A DNA stretch of 39,087 nucleotides from Gammaproteobacteria bacterium (GCA_024206335.1 JAAGZL010000340.1:1-39087), one strand, 5' to 3'; shown: positions 1 through 9,739, counted from the stretch's first letter. Program-made: numbers and translations. Notes: a model not told the origin generated them from the sequence alone.

Positions 1-1011
1 GCGGAAATGACGGTATCTGCAAACGTAGATAATCTGTTCTACGGCCAAGCTACTATTGGCTTACATCAGGATGATGGCGAAGTTGAAATTGATATCGAAG
101 AGGCCTTTTTAGACACACTTAGTCTGCCAGTCGGATTGGGACTACGATTTGGCCGTTTCTATTCTGATATCGGCTATCTCAACACACATCACACGCATGC
201 ATGGGACTTTGCAGATGCCCCATTGGCCTATCAGGCATTTTTAGGTGGCCAGTACCGTGATGATGGTTTGCGTATAACCTGGATAGCACCGACAGAGGAA
301 CTGCTTGTTGAGGCAGGTGTGGAGGTGTTTAGAGGCGACACCTATCCCGGTGGTGGCAATTCTGGTGATTTTGGTGACGTAAAGCACGCCTTCATGCATA
401 TAGGTGGCGATGTCGGCGACTACAGTAGTTGGCAGCTGGGCATTTCACATATGGATAGTGATGTCGTAGAACGTACGTCAGGCGGTCATGCCCACGGCCA
501 CGATGCCGAAGGGCCAACCTTTGGCGGTGATTCATATCTTTCCGCAATAGACTTCGTATGGAAAAGTGAATTTTCCTCAGGACGTAAACTCATCCTGCAG
601 GGTGAATATTTCCTACGGGATGAAGATGGTCAGGTCACTCTTTCAGAAGATGCAGGAGACGCCTTGTTTAACTACGATGGAGAGCAGACTGGATGGTATG
701 CACAAGGCATATTCAAGTTCGCCCCACAATGGCGTGCTGGTATCCGTTATGACCGCTTGAATGCCGACAACAAACTGACAATGATCTCCAATGCCACCGG
801 TGAATCAGACGAAGAAATCTTTGAAGAATCCGGCTTTGAAAGCAGCAGCCACGACCCCGACCGCTGGACTGTAATGTTTGACTGGTCACCCAGTGAGTTC
901 AGCCGCGTCCGTATGCAATATGCGCGAGACAATAGTCACGAAGAGAGTGATAACCAGTTCATGTTGCAGTACATCATGTCATTGGGCGCTCATGGCTCTC
1001 ACCAGTACTAA
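1..1011 (+). CDS. outer-membrane beta-barrel protein, 5' truncated (metal-uptake locus)
   Basis: The reading frame is open to the left edge (codons for Ala-Glu precede the first ATG at 7), so the N-terminus lies outside the window. The 336 visible residues alternate short aromatic-rich strands with acidic loops and end in strands such as SRVRMQYARDN and NQFMLQYIMSLG, as expected of a porin-like barrel. Two His-rich segments, NTHHTHAW and GGHAHGHDAEG, look like metal-binding loops. It lies 15 bp before a ZnuA-like gene. A role in zinc passage across the outer membrane is inferred from this context and not shown by any motif. No family name can be given with certainty. Confidence 0.7.
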   Translation, partial: AEMTVSANVDNLFYGQATIGLHQDDGEVEIDIEEAFLDTLSLPVGLGLRFGRFYSDIGYLNTHHTHAWDFADAPLAYQAFLGGQYRDDGLRITWIAPTEELLVEAGVEVFRGDTYPGGGNSGDFGDVKHAFMHIGGDVGDYSSWQLGISHMDSDVVERTSGGHAHGHDAEGPTFGGDSYLSAIDFVWKSEFSSGRKLILQGEYFLRDEDGQVTLSEDAGDALFNYDGEQTGWYAQGIFKFAPQWRAGIRYDRLNADNKLTMISNATGESDEEIFEESGFESSSHDPDRWTVMFDWSPSEFSRVRMQYARDNSHEESDNQFMLQYIMSLGAHGSHQY

Positions 1012-1026
1012 GCAGAGGGATTTCAG

Positions 1027-1923
1027 ATGAAACACTACGTACGTTTATTAATACTGAGTAGCTTACTGATTCCATTTGCCTGTGCCACAGCGCAGGTAAA
1101 GGTCTTTGCCTGTGAACCGGAATGGGCGGAACTTAGCAAAATTCTTGGTGGCAAGCATGTAAAGATTTACCGCGCTACCCACGCCAGACAGGATCCACAT
1201 CGGATTCAGGCACGTCCTTCTCTTATAGCGCGTTTGCGTAATGCCGACCTGGCTGTATGCACTGGCGCTGAACTTGAAGCTGCTTGGATGCCGATGCTGC
1301 AACGCCGTGCCCGTAATCCAAAAGTCTTGCCTGGTAAACCAGGGTATTTCGAAGCAACCGACCAGGTACGTTTGCTGGAGAAACCACGAAGACTTGATCG
1401 TACAGGTGGCGATGTACACGCTGAAGGCAACCCGCACATCCAACTTGACCCCAGGCGAATCCGTAGAGTAGCTGCCGTACTGGCAAAACGTCTACAAACC
1501 ATCGACCCAAAACATTCCAACGCCTATCAAAAACGTTGGAAAGCGTTCGATAAACGTTGGCTTGATTCCATGGCTCGTTGGAAACAACAAGCCAAACCAC
1601 TCCAAGGCAAGACGGCAGTGGTGTACCACCGTGAATGGGTATACCTGTTGGATTGGCTAGCGATCAAACGCATAGGTTCACTGGAGCCAAATCCTGGGGT
1701 GCCTCCTACACCCAGCCACATTTCCAAGCTGAGTTCTCTGCAGAAACCAGACATGATTATTATGTCACCACTGAACGATAAAAAACCGGCCACCTGGCTG
1801 CGCGATAAGAGTGGTGGACGTCTGGTTACACTACCGCATACTGTTGGGGCCGTTGGTGCTGCAAAAGATTATTTTAAGCTTTTCGATACCATTATCAGTC
1901 GCTTATTAAAATCTGGGACATAA
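1027..1923 (+). CDS. ZnuA-like metal ABC transporter substrate-binding protein
   Basis: A 298-residue periplasmic protein with a signal peptide (hydrophobic residues 8-22). The cluster A-I family pattern is visible: a His in DPHRIQARPS, the ADLAVCTGAELEAAW segment, the second His in NPHIQLDPRRI, and the third in VVYHREWVYLLDWL. The family binds Zn or Mn in the periplasm and delivers it to a ZnuB-type permease, which is the next gene 5 bp downstream. The long His/Asp-rich loop typical of some zinc-specific ZnuA proteins is absent, so the choice of metal is uncertain. The start is supported by AGAGGGA about 8 bases upstream. Confidence 0.88.
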   Translation: MKHYVRLLILSSLLIPFACATAQVKVFACEPEWAELSKILGGKHVKIYRATHARQDPHRIQARPSLIARLRNADLAVCTGAELEAAWMPMLQRRARNPKVLPGKPGYFEATDQVRLLEKPRRLDRTGGDVHAEGNPHIQLDPRRIRRVAAVLAKRLQTIDPKHSNAYQKRWKAFDKRWLDSMARWKQQAKPLQGKTAVVYHREWVYLLDWLAIKRIGSLEPNPGVPPTPSHISKLSSLQKPDMIIMSPLNDKKPATWLRDKSGGRLVTLPHTVGAVGAAKDYFKLFDTIISRLLKSGT

Positions 1924-1928
1924 CAAAG

Positions 1929-2672
1929 ATGGACTATGCACTGATCCTGCCACCTCTCCTTGCTGGCCTTTTGGTACTGGCCACACACGTACCATTGGGT
2001 ATGCAAGTACTAGCACGGGGAATTATCTTTATCGATCTTGCGGTCGCGCAATTGGCAGGGTTAGGTGTCATCGTAGTACATGTTATTGACGATAAGCCAT
2101 CAGCTTATACAGTCCAGATTGCCGCATTGGTAATGGCCTTGCTCGGCAGCCTATTGTTTCGTTGGTTAGAAACTCGATGGGCGTCCCGATTGGAAGCGTT
2201 CATCGGTGCAACTTTTGTTCTATCGGCAACAGCAGCATTGCTGTTGCTGGCAGGTAATCCGCATGGAGGTGAACAACTAAATGATTTATTGGCTGGGCAG
2301 CTGCTATGGGTAAGTTACGAAGATCTACCAGTGCCTGCTATAGTGACGGCATGCATCTTGGTATCTTGGCGTTATCTTAATCCGCGAAATAATTCTCTAT
2401 TGTTCTACGCACTGTTCGCCCTGGCAGTAACAACATCTGTACAGCTCGTTGGCGTGTACCTGGTGTTTTCAAGTCTGATTCTTCCAGCACTAGGTACATA
2501 CCAATATCCCAATTTAAAAGCCAGTTACGCTATTGGTGGTATTGGTTATGTCACCGGTCTGATTGTTTCACTGGCAACGGACCTACCAACCGGCCCAGTC
2601 ATTGTTTGGAGTCTAGCAATTACAGCAATATTGGGCGGATTGATGCTGCACTATCGCCAGAAGAACTCTTAG
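1929..2672 (+). CDS. ZnuB-like metal ABC transporter permease
   Basis: A 247-residue inner-membrane protein with about seven hydrophobic segments. It has the ABC-3 family hallmark near residues 20-50 (GMQVLARGIIFIDLAVAQLAGLG) and a conserved late segment, VGVYLVFSSLILPAL. It should form the channel for the metal delivered by the preceding binding protein. No ATP-binding subunit follows: the next gene is kdsB on the other strand. The ATPase is therefore upstream of the window or elsewhere. It follows the binding protein by 5 bp, so it is co-transcribed. Confidence 0.88.
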   Translation: MDYALILPPLLAGLLVLATHVPLGMQVLARGIIFIDLAVAQLAGLGVIVVHVIDDKPSAYTVQIAALVMALLGSLLFRWLETRWASRLEAFIGATFVLSATAALLLLAGNPHGGEQLNDLLAGQLLWVSYEDLPVPAIVTACILVSWRYLNPRNNSLLFYALFALAVTTSVQLVGVYLVFSSLILPALGTYQYPNLKASYAIGGIGYVTGLIVSLATDLPTGPVIVWSLAITAILGGLMLHYRQKNS

Positions 2673-2769
2673 CTTTAGCTGGTTTGTGATTGCGGCAAAT
2701 ATTGGATAAGCAACAGAATCTACTAAACACATTGTATTACGCAATAAGAAACATGCAGCTATGATATTA

Positions 2770-2789
2770 ATCTGGTTTTGCTACCAGAT
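2770..2789. terminator. weak hairpin between convergent znuB-like gene and kdsB
   Basis: A perfect 7-bp stem (ATCTGGT / ACCAGAT) with a 6-base loop lies between two convergent genes. Neither side has a T-tract, so intrinsic termination is doubtful. The rest of the 2673-2899 gap shows nothing recognisable. Confidence 0.3.
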
Positions 2790-2899
2790 ATTGCCCATGC
2801 AGCAAAACAGGACCGCGATTTTTTCTGCTTACTCATTCATTCACTATAGATGACTGTGTCTCAATATGATCCGGGACATACAAGATGCCCCATCTACAA

Positions 2900-3655
2900 C
2901 TACTCAAACTGCTTTCTGACCCGCACCAGATCATCTGCGGTATCTATGCCGTGGCCCGGCTCCCTCTCTGCCTGACTCACATGAATACAGCCGCCATGCC
3001 ACAACACACGCAACTGTTCCAGTGATTCAGCCTGCTCCAGTGGCGCCGGCGGCCAATTTACGTATTTTTCTAAATAACCTGCCCGGTAGGCGTAGAGACC
3101 AATATGTCTGGCAAACCCGACGTCTGTAGGCAGAGGATGGTCCGCATGTAAAAATTCATCCCGATGCCATGGAATGGGTGCCCGACTAAAATAGAGCGCA
3201 TAGCCCTCGGCATCTGTCACCACCTTCACTATATGCGAATCAAACAGCTCATCTCGCTCCACTATCTTGGTTGAGAGTGTGGTGATATCAGCCCGATTAT
3301 GGATCTGCATATCCAACGCGACCTGGTAGGCCAGTGACGGTGGCATTGCCGGTTCATCACCCTGCAGATTAACCACTATGGTGTCCTCATGCCAACGCAT
3401 TCTGCGTACCACTTCAGCAATCCGGTCTGTCCCACTGCGATGGGACTCAGCAGTCATGCACACCTCGGCGCCGAACTCTTCTGCTCGCTCCAGAATACGA
3501 TGATCATCGGTGGCAATTATTACTTCAGAAGCCATAGATTCACAGGCGCTCTCGTAGACCCGCTGGATCATTGGTTTACCACTGATATCCAACAAGGGTT
3601 TTCCAGGGAGTCTGCTAGATGCGTAACGCGCTGGTATAACCACCTTAAAGTCCAT
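2900..3655 (-). CDS. kdsB: 3-deoxy-manno-octulosonate cytidylyltransferase
   Basis: A 251-residue cytoplasmic enzyme that activates Kdo as CMP-Kdo for lipopolysaccharide core synthesis. The N-terminal nucleotide-binding motif VVIPARYASSRLPGKPL, the VNLQGDEP metal/substrate motif near residue 95, and YFSRAPIPW are diagnostic of the family. Length is normal. It is the last gene of the minus-strand run exbB-exbD-lpxK-trm112-kdsB, the usual order in gammaproteobacteria. The ATG at 3653-3655 directly opens the PARYASSR motif. Confidence 0.97.
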   Translation of the reverse strand: MDFKVVIPARYASSRLPGKPLLDISGKPMIQRVYESACESMASEVIIATDDHRILERAEEFGAEVCMTAESHRSGTDRIAEVVRRMRWHEDTIVVNLQGDEPAMPPSLAYQVALDMQIHNRADITTLSTKIVERDELFDSHIVKVVTDAEGYALYFSRAPIPWHRDEFLHADHPLPTDVGFARHIGLYAYRAGYLEKYVNWPPAPLEQAESLEQLRVLWHGGCIHVSQAEREPGHGIDTADDLVRVRKQFE

Positions 3656-3700
3656 ACATCATCCCCTTAGTTATTAACCTTGCTCCCCAATATGGCGAGT

Positions 3701-3892
3701 TCAAACATCTGGAATCTCTTCATCCGGTTCCAGGCTTCGCGCCTCATCAACCAGCATAACCGGGATATCATCACGTATGGGGTAGGCCAACCGGTCTGCC
3801 TTACACACCAGTTCTTTCGCATTTTTAAGGTACACCAGCCCCCCCTTACACATCGGGCATGCCAATATATCCAAGAGTTTTTTATCCATCAC
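3701..3892 (-). CDS. Trm112 family protein (YcaR-like)
   Basis: A 63-residue protein starting [18 protein letters not shown]. One CPxC pair is at residues 12-15 and a single Cys lies near residue 30, followed by the family's [13 protein letters not shown] ending. It overlaps the end of lpxK by 11 bases and precedes kdsB, the conserved position of ycaR. The family resembles the eukaryotic methyltransferase activator Trm112. Its bacterial role is not well defined, and nothing here adds to it. Confidence 0.93.
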   Translation of the reverse strand: MMDKKLLDILACPMCKGGLVYLKNAKELVCKADRLAYPIRDDIPVMLVDEARSLEPDEEIPDV

Positions 3893-4868
3893 TCACACCT
3901 CTTACAAGCTTATCCAGACGATACTCAAAGGTATCATGTAACTCTGCTTCAACCCGCACAAACCAGTGATGCGGCTGAGCAAAACGTTGGCATTTAACTG
4001 CATCTTTTTCTGTCATCAACAACGGGGCATCATTGAACGTCTCAAGATCCTCCGGTTGAAATTGATAGTGATCGGGGAACTCATATCCATTTACATTCAG
4101 GCCTGCCATCTCAATCTGTTTAAAAAAACGTTCAGGGTTTCCGATGCCAGCAATAGCATATACCCTGGCCTCTTCTGCAAAATAATCCAAGCCCTTTATC
4201 TGCGTTGGATCTGCAAGATTAATTACCTCTGTCTGCTTCAGCAACATTACATAACGGCCACGACCTGCAGTGCCGTTAGACACCACCATATCCACCTTAT
4301 CCAGGCGACTGACCCGTTCACGTAGCGGTCCTGCTGGCAAACAGAATCCATTCCCTACTCCCCGATCGCCGTCCATTACCGCTATCTCAATATCCCTCCC
4401 CAGCGCGTAGTGCTGCATACCGTCATCAGAGATTATCACATCACATTCTGTAAATTTCTGCATGGCCAGAGCGGCAATCACACGATCGGGACCAGCACTA
4501 ACCGGGCAATTTGTTATCTTGGCAATTAGTACCGGCTCGTCACCAACAGCAGTGGGATCACTATCAGGCAGTACTTGTTGTGGCCAGTGCTGCGCATTTC
4601 CTCCATATCCTCTGGAGACAATCCCAGGTTTATAGCCCAGCCTCTGAAGATGTTTTGCCAGCCAGACAACCAGAGGGGTCTTACCGGTACCACCCACAGA
4701 TATATTACCAACCACTATAACCGGCATAGACAACTTGGTAGTTGGAAGGAGTCTGATGCGATAGGCGATGCGCCTGAGCCAAACCAGGGCACAGAACAAC
4801 CAGGAAAGCGGTAACAGCGCAATAGCGATTCCGTTACGATCCCACCAGTAGGCATCCAGACGCTTCAC
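3882..4868 (-). CDS. lpxK: tetraacyldisaccharide 4'-kinase (lipid A synthesis)
   Basis: A 328-residue inner-membrane-associated kinase that phosphorylates the lipid A disaccharide at the 4' position. It has a hydrophobic N-terminal helix (about residues 15-37) and the P-loop segment [20 protein letters not shown] (about 51-70). The later [10 protein letters not shown] and [10 protein letters not shown] motifs are typical of LpxK. It overlaps exbD by 4 bases (ATGA) upstream and the Trm112-like gene downstream, so the three are translationally coupled. Length is normal for the family. Confidence 0.96.
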   Translation of the reverse strand: MKRLDAYWWDRNGIAIALLPLSWLFCALVWLRRIAYRIRLLPTTKLSMPVIVVGNISVGGTGKTPLVVWLAKHLQRLGYKPGIVSRGYGGNAQHWPQQVLPDSDPTAVGDEPVLIAKITNCPVSAGPDRVIAALAMQKFTECDVIISDDGMQHYALGRDIEIAVMDGDRGVGNGFCLPAGPLRERVSRLDKVDMVVSNGTAGRGRYVMLLKQTEVINLADPTQIKGLDYFAEEARVYAIAGIGNPERFFKQIEMAGLNVNGYEFPDHYQFQPEDLETFNDAPLLMTEKDAVKCQRFAQPHHWFVRVEAELHDTFEYRLDKLVRGVSDG

Positions 4869-5290
4869 TTTTTCTCTACAGGCTGCCTTGCCGCAAAGGT
4901 CATATTGACAAATCCAAGCTGGCTGGCCGCATCCATAACCTTGATTACAGAGTGGTGAGGAGTATTGGCATCGGCCGAGATAATTACCGGCAGATCACGC
5001 TTATCACTGGCCGCCTTTTCAATTGCACCCATGAGGGTGGATATCTCAGTATTAATTACCTCATTCTGATTCACATAGAAGCGCCCTTTGGCATCTATGG
5101 TAATATCCAGAATAGTATCATTTTTGTCTCGTTCATCCTGGGTTGCCGCCTGAGGAAGTTCCACTTTAATACGTGACTCTTTATCAAAGGTTGTAGACAC
5201 CATAAAAAATATCAACAACAGAAACACCACATCAATTAGTGGCGTCAAGTTGAGTTCTGGAGATTCCTTACGCTGGGGACGGAGATTCAT
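4865..5290 (-). CDS. exbD: ExbD/TolR-type biopolymer transport protein
   Basis: A 141-residue protein with one transmembrane helix near residues 18-36. The helix starts LTPLIDVVFLLLIFFMVST and contains the essential proton-relay Asp of the LIDVV motif. A periplasmic domain follows. It partners ExbB (5 bp upstream) to energise outer-membrane processes with the proton motive force. In this conserved lpxK neighbourhood the pair is usually annotated ExbBD or TolQR-like. Which TonB or TolA partner it serves cannot be read from the window. Confidence 0.93.
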   Translation of the reverse strand: MNLRPQRKESPELNLTPLIDVVFLLLIFFMVSTTFDKESRIKVELPQAATQDERDKNDTILDITIDAKGRFYVNQNEVINTEISTLMGAIEKAASDKRDLPVIISADANTPHHSVIKVMDAASQLGFVNMTFAARQPVEKK

Positions 5291-5295
5291 TTATG

Positions 5296-5910
5296 TTACC
5301 CCGTTTCCCTTTCACCCTGCATAACCTCAACCATCTTTAACGCCTCTTCTTCCATAGCAACAACCAAACGTTCCACCCTGCCGACGAAGTAACGATGAAA
5401 CATGAGAGATGGGATTGCCACCGACAGTCCAGTTGCAGTAGTTATTAGCGCTTCGGATATACCACCGGCCAACACCGTGGGGTCTCCCACACCCACCAAG
5501 GTGATAGCCGAAAACACCTTGATCATTCCAATCACTGTGCCCAGCAATCCAAGCAGCGGAGTTATGGAAGCAATGGTACCCAGGGTATTCAGGTAGTGCT
5601 CCAGCTCATGCACCACCTGGCGACCGATCTCTTCGATGGCCTCTTTCATGATCTCACGGCTATGTTGCCGGTTGATAATGCCAGCAGACAAAATTCGTCC
5701 CAGGGGCGAGCCATCTCTGATGGAACTGACCTGGCCAGCGGTAATTTCCCCATCCCGATGCAACTGCCACACCTGAGCCACCAGGTTTTCCGGCACCACA
5801 TGCGAACGCCGTAGCGACCATAGACGCTCGATAATTATCGCCATAGCCACCACCGAACACAGAATAATCGGCAGCATAAGCCAGCCGCCTGCAATTACCA
5901 GTTCATACAT
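5296..5910 (-). CDS. exbB: ExbB/TolQ/MotA-family proton channel protein
   Basis: A 204-residue inner-membrane protein with helices near residues 8-28, 110-135 and 150-175. The last two contain the conserved TLGTIASITPLLGLLGTVIGMI and GISEALITTATGLSVAIPS segments of the MotA/TolQ/ExbB fold. It forms the proton channel with ExbD. About 130 bp of non-coding sequence separates it from comEC, so it may carry its own promoter for the exbBD-lpxK-trm112-kdsB run. Confidence 0.94.
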   Translation of the reverse strand: MYELVIAGGWLMLPIILCSVVAMAIIIERLWSLRRSHVVPENLVAQVWQLHRDGEITAGQVSSIRDGSPLGRILSAGIINRQHSREIMKEAIEEIGRQVVHELEHYLNTLGTIASITPLLGLLGTVIGMIKVFSAITLVGVGDPTVLAGGISEALITTATGLSVAIPSLMFHRYFVGRVERLVVAMEEEALKMVEVMQGERETG

Positions 5911-6041
5911 CCTAGATTTCCTTTACTCGCAAACAGGAAGCCCTTAACTCCAGGGCAGTAATTTTCTGCTTATCATACTGTATTCAACCTAGAATCCAAA
6001 AGCGCTGTTGCAGGATTTGGGTCACATCCAGCCAGTTCAGG

Positions 6042-8348
6042 CTATTTAAACTGAATAAACTGCCGCTGCCAGTAACGTTGCCGCTGCTGTCGATAGTAAA
6101 CCGGTGGTGTAATCACCCCATCAGCACCAATACTTACCTCTACGGCCCCAAATTCCACAGTGTTCAACACCTCAGCACCAGTACCATGCCAACGCCTGAG
6201 CACCTCCGGGTTTGGAAAGCCGTAACGGTTACGGTATCCCGTCGATACCACAGCATAACTGGGAGATACTGCACGGATAAAACCCGGGCTAGAGGATGAT
6301 TTACTGCCATGATGCGGAATCACCACCAGATCCGATTTCAGCAATTCACTGCTTTCCACTACCAGATACTGCTCCACCTCGGCATGAATATCCCCCGGAA
6401 CCAGAACCCTCTTGCCAGCGACCTCAATTTGCAGCACACATGAGGAGTTGTTCCCGGACCATTTCTCGTGCTGTTTAGGGTGCAACATCCTAAACTCTAC
6501 CCCATTCCAATTCCAATTTTGACCCGTACGACATAACTCTACTTCTACTTCAATCCGCTGCGGCTCTCCACTCAAAATCAAGCCAATCTCCACCTGATCT
6601 AGCACCCCTGACAACCCACCCTGATGATCCATATCCCCATTACTGAGGATCAGCAGATCTACCCGACCCACCCCTGCCTGACGTAAAAAAGGCAGGACAA
6701 CGGCCGAGCCTGCATCGAAACCGTCGGAAAATTTTGGCCCAAGATCATACACCAGGGCGTGGTGCCGGGTGCGGACCACCACCGCCAGCCCCTGGCCCAC
6801 ATCCAGTACGGTAATCTGAGCGGCACCAGGTGCCGGGAGATTTGGGCGCAAAGATACCAATGGAGCCAGAAATACCACCCCCAGCCAACGCGCAGGAACA
6901 GCTGATGGCGACAACAGAAGCATAACTCCCAGGAATGCCGGTATCCATACCCATACCGGCAGCTCTGATCCACTCCAGGTAGTAAACGGTATTTCACTTA
7001 TGTATCCCAATCCACTCATGCCAGTAATTAGTAACCAGCCAACCAGCTCCAGCACTGGAACCGCCATAGGTTCAAACAGATAGAGCAGCACAACCGACAA
7101 CAGGGCCATGGGCACAACCAGGAAGCTGAACAGAGGCACCGCAATAAGATTGACCAGGGGCGCCAGCAGGGATATCTGCAGGCTCAGGGCCAGCAGTACA
7201 GGCGCCAACGCTAGGGCAACCAGCCACTGCACCCTCCCCCACTGCCTGATCCATCCAATCTTGCCGATGCGACCCATAAACCCATACAGGATCGCCGCCA
7301 CAGCGCCAAAGGAGAGCCAAAAACCTGCCGATAACACCACCAGCGGATCCCAAATCACCACCAACAGCAAGGCCGTGGCCAGCACCCTCTCCGGTCTGGC
7401 TGGACGTCGCAGCAGAAATCCCAGGCTGAACACTATGAGCATGATCAAGGCGCGCTGGGTGGGAATTGCAAAACCGGCCATAGCCGCGTATATGGCTGCA
7501 GCAATCAAAGCTGCAATGGTGGCGGCGTGCTGGGCAGGCAATCTGAGTGTAACTGTTTCGGAATATATCCAGAGCCTGCGCATCAGAAAAAATGCCAGAC
7601 CGGCAACAATACCGATATGCAGGCCAGATATCGCTATCAGGTGACTGGTCCCGGTATTGGTGAACAACTGCCAATGCTGACGTTTTATTCCCGCCCTGTC
7701 ACCTATCACAAGGGCGTTTAGTAAAGCAGCCCCGGCCGCATCCGGGGACAAGGCATTAATTTTATCGCGAATATGCTGACGCCAGCGCTGAATGTTTACC
7801 AGCCCACCGGCCTGCCCCAGGACACGATTGCGTGTACTGGTACGCACATACCCGGTAGCCCGGATACCATGTTGAAATAGCCAGCCTTCATAATCAAATC
7901 CACCCGGATTCATAAAGCCGTGGGGCTGTTTCAGTCGCACTACAAGACCCCATCGCTCTCCAGCACGTATATCTGGCGCATTCCGATACCATCCCAACCT
8001 GATCCTACCAGGAGATGGGTATTCCATTGTATTCAGGTTGAGCCTTTCAACTTGAAACTCAAATCTGGTCCGTTCTGACGTCTGGTCCGGGATCGAGATA
8101 ACCACACCCTCAAGGTAAAGGTCTTTCCCTTCCAATTCAGATACCAAGCCATGGTCAAGTATCAGGTGCGCATGCAGCAGCGCCCATACAAAACCCAAAA
8201 ACAGGGCCAGCACCAGGCGAAATCCAGGAAATTGATAACCGAGATAGAGCAAAACTGGCAGCGATGTAACCCACCAGATGGATGGCAGCACCGCCTGCCA
8301 CTGCAGAGCCAATACACCAGCTACAAATACTAACGTCCCTGTAATCAT
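6042..8348 (-). CDS. comEC: ComEC/Rec2-type DNA uptake channel
   Basis: A 768-residue inner-membrane protein. Residues about 1-60 are membrane segments, followed by the OB-like DUF4131 domain (about 60-190) and a polytopic Competence domain (about 200-490, opening GAALLNALVIGDRAGI and HLIAISGLHIGIVAG). A C-terminal metallo-beta-lactamase-like domain (about 500-750) contains DVGQGLAVVV, GDMDHQGG, VPGDIHAE and IPHHGSKSS. The family conducts single-stranded DNA across the inner membrane in natural transformation. In the metal motif the usual first His of HxDxDH is Asn (SNGDMDH). AAGGTG about 8 bases before the ATG supports the start. Confidence 0.96.
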   Translation of the reverse strand: MITGTLVFVAGVLALQWQAVLPSIWWVTSLPVLLYLGYQFPGFRLVLALFLGFVWALLHAHLILDHGLVSELEGKDLYLEGVVISIPDQTSERTRFEFQVERLNLNTMEYPSPGRIRLGWYRNAPDIRAGERWGLVVRLKQPHGFMNPGGFDYEGWLFQHGIRATGYVRTSTRNRVLGQAGGLVNIQRWRQHIRDKINALSPDAAGAALLNALVIGDRAGIKRQHWQLFTNTGTSHLIAISGLHIGIVAGLAFFLMRRLWIYSETVTLRLPAQHAATIAALIAAAIYAAMAGFAIPTQRALIMLIVFSLGFLLRRPARPERVLATALLLVVIWDPLVVLSAGFWLSFGAVAAILYGFMGRIGKIGWIRQWGRVQWLVALALAPVLLALSLQISLLAPLVNLIAVPLFSFLVVPMALLSVVLLYLFEPMAVPVLELVGWLLITGMSGLGYISEIPFTTWSGSELPVWVWIPAFLGVMLLLSPSAVPARWLGVVFLAPLVSLRPNLPAPGAAQITVLDVGQGLAVVVRTRHHALVYDLGPKFSDGFDAGSAVVLPFLRQAGVGRVDLLILSNGDMDHQGGLSGVLDQVEIGLILSGEPQRIEVEVELCRTGQNWNWNGVEFRMLHPKQHEKWSGNNSSCVLQIEVAGKRVLVPGDIHAEVEQYLVVESSELLKSDLVVIPHHGSKSSSSPGFIRAVSPSYAVVSTGYRNRYGFPNPEVLRRWHGTGAEVLNTVEFGAVEVSIGADGVITPPVYYRQQRQRYWQRQFIQFK

Positions 8349-8360
8349 CCCACACCTTTT

Positions 8361-8549
8361 TTATTCCATAATAAGGTTAGACATGCTTGAATAGACACTG
8401 ACAACAGCAATTACAATCAAGGAACCACTAATTTGCTCAGCGGCTCCAGTTACACCTTGAAGTACTGCTCTGATAAAACGGTTGATGGCGTTAATCTGAG
8501 CTTCCTTAAGTTTGCTGGACCCTGTCCTGGAACCTGAATGCCCAAACAT
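8361..8549 (-). CDS. possible small membrane protein upstream of comEC (uncertain)
   Basis: An open frame on the comEC strand ends 12 bp before the comEC start. Its last ~45 residues (from KEAQINAINRF to SSMSNLIME) form an amphipathic stretch and then a hydrophobic helix, which looks protein-like. The ATG at 8549 has no ribosome-binding site and would overlap the divergent DUF2062 gene. AAGGA followed by an ATT codon inside the frame is a conceivable but rare start. I do not recognise a family. It may instead be a leader or chance ORF. Confidence 0.25.
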   Translation of the reverse strand: MFGHSGSRTGSSKLKEAQINAINRFIRAVLQGVTGAAEQISGSLIVIAVVSVYSSMSNLIME

Positions 8550-9062
8550 ATTATCAAGCGTTTTACGCCCGACCATGAAACCATTCGCACGCATAAACAC
8601 CTGCGTATGTTTGGCGCCCTGCTCCACGACTCCAACCTATGGCATATGAACCGTCGTTCTGTTTCCGGCGCATTTGCCGTCGGTCTATTCTGGGCCTTCG
8701 TACCCATACCATTTCAGATGGTAGCGGCAGCATTTACGGCAATCATCTGTCGGGTGAACCTACCAATTTCAGTAGCCCTAGTCTGGATCAGCAACCCCAT
8801 AACCATACCACCTATGTTCTACGCCACCTACCTATTCGGCACCTGGATATTAGGTGAACCACCAGAGAGTTCTGAATTTGAGGTATCGATTGAGTGGATG
8901 ACCAACAGCCTGGCTGAGATCTGGCAGCCACTCTATCTTGGAAGTATAATATGTGGGGTCATTGCATCTCTCCTTGGTTATATCCTTATGCGTGGATTCT
9001 GGCGCTGGCATGTAGTATCAAGTCTACGCAAACGCAAAGAACGCAGAAATAAAAATACCTAA
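8538..9062 (+). CDS. DUF2062 domain-containing membrane protein
   Basis: A 174-residue protein with the DUF2062 opening, [18 protein letters not shown], then [23 protein letters not shown] and [15 protein letters not shown] in membrane helices. A last helix lies near residues 135-155 and the tail is basic. The family is common next to comEC and lolCDE in gammaproteobacteria and has no established function. It is the only plus-strand gene in this block. Its stop overlaps the lolD stop region by a few bases, since the two genes converge. Confidence 0.9.
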   Translation: MPKHIIKRFTPDHETIRTHKHLRMFGALLHDSNLWHMNRRSVSGAFAVGLFWAFVPIPFQMVAAAFTAIICRVNLPISVALVWISNPITIPPMFYATYLFGTWILGEPPESSEFEVSIEWMTNSLAEIWQPLYLGSIICGVIASLLGYILMRGFWRWHVVSSLRKRKERRNKNT

Positions 9063-9739
9063 GCAGGAAACACCCCATCCTCCAGATGCAGCACCCGATC
9101 CATCCTTTTTGCCAGATCAGGGTCATGGGTCACAACCACGAAACTGGTCCCCTGCTCCCGGTTTAACTCCAGCATCAACCCATACACCTGCTCTGCAGTA
9201 TGCCGATCCAGATTTCCTGTAGGCTCATCGGCAAACACGCACTTAGGATTATTGATCAGCGCCCTGGCCACGGCAGCCCGTTGTCTTTCACCACCAGAAA
9301 GCTCACCCGGTTTATGGGTAATCCGCTCCTTCAGGCCGACCCGTTCCAATATTGTCACGGCACGCGCACTAGCCTCCGCAACATCCACACCTCCAATCAG
9401 CAGTGGCAGAGCCACATTTTCCAGGGCGGTAAACTCAGGCAGAAGATGATGGAACTGATAGATGAATCCCATGGAGCTATTACGTAGACACCCACGCTCG
9501 GCCTCACCCATCCGGGCTAGGTTGCATCCCGACAGCATGATCTCTCCACTGCTGGGGAGGTCAAGCCCACCCAGGCAGTGCAGCAGGGTACTCTTACCAG
9601 AGCCTGAGCTGCCAACAATGGCGATCCGCTCCCCCACACCAATATCCAGATCAATCCCTTTCAGCACCTCAACCCTGGAGGCACCATCGTCAAAGGTGCG
9701 AACCAAGCCGCGACACTGCAACACCCCGGCGTCACTCAT
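9059..9739 (-). CDS. lolD: LolD, ATPase of the lipoprotein-releasing ABC transporter
   Basis: A 226-residue ATPase with Walker [13 protein letters not shown] (about residues 43-54), the ABC signature [15 protein letters not shown], Walker [13 protein letters not shown] and the switch His in [10 protein letters not shown] place the start at the ATG at 9737-9739 ([11 protein letters not shown]), not at the longer open frame to 9799. That ATG overlaps the lolC/E stop by 8 bases, the usual coupling. It powers transfer of mature lipoproteins from the inner membrane to LolA. Confidence 0.96.
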   Translation of the reverse strand: MSDAGVLQCRGLVRTFDDGASRVEVLKGIDLDIGVGERIAIVGSSGSGKSTLLHCLGGLDLPSSGEIMLSGCNLARMGEAERGCLRNSSMGFIYQFHHLLPEFTALENVALPLLIGGVDVAEASARAVTILERVGLKERITHKPGELSGGERQRAAVARALINNPKCVFADEPTGNLDRHTAEQVYGLMLELNREQGTSFVVVTHDPDLAKRMDRVLHLEDGVFPA

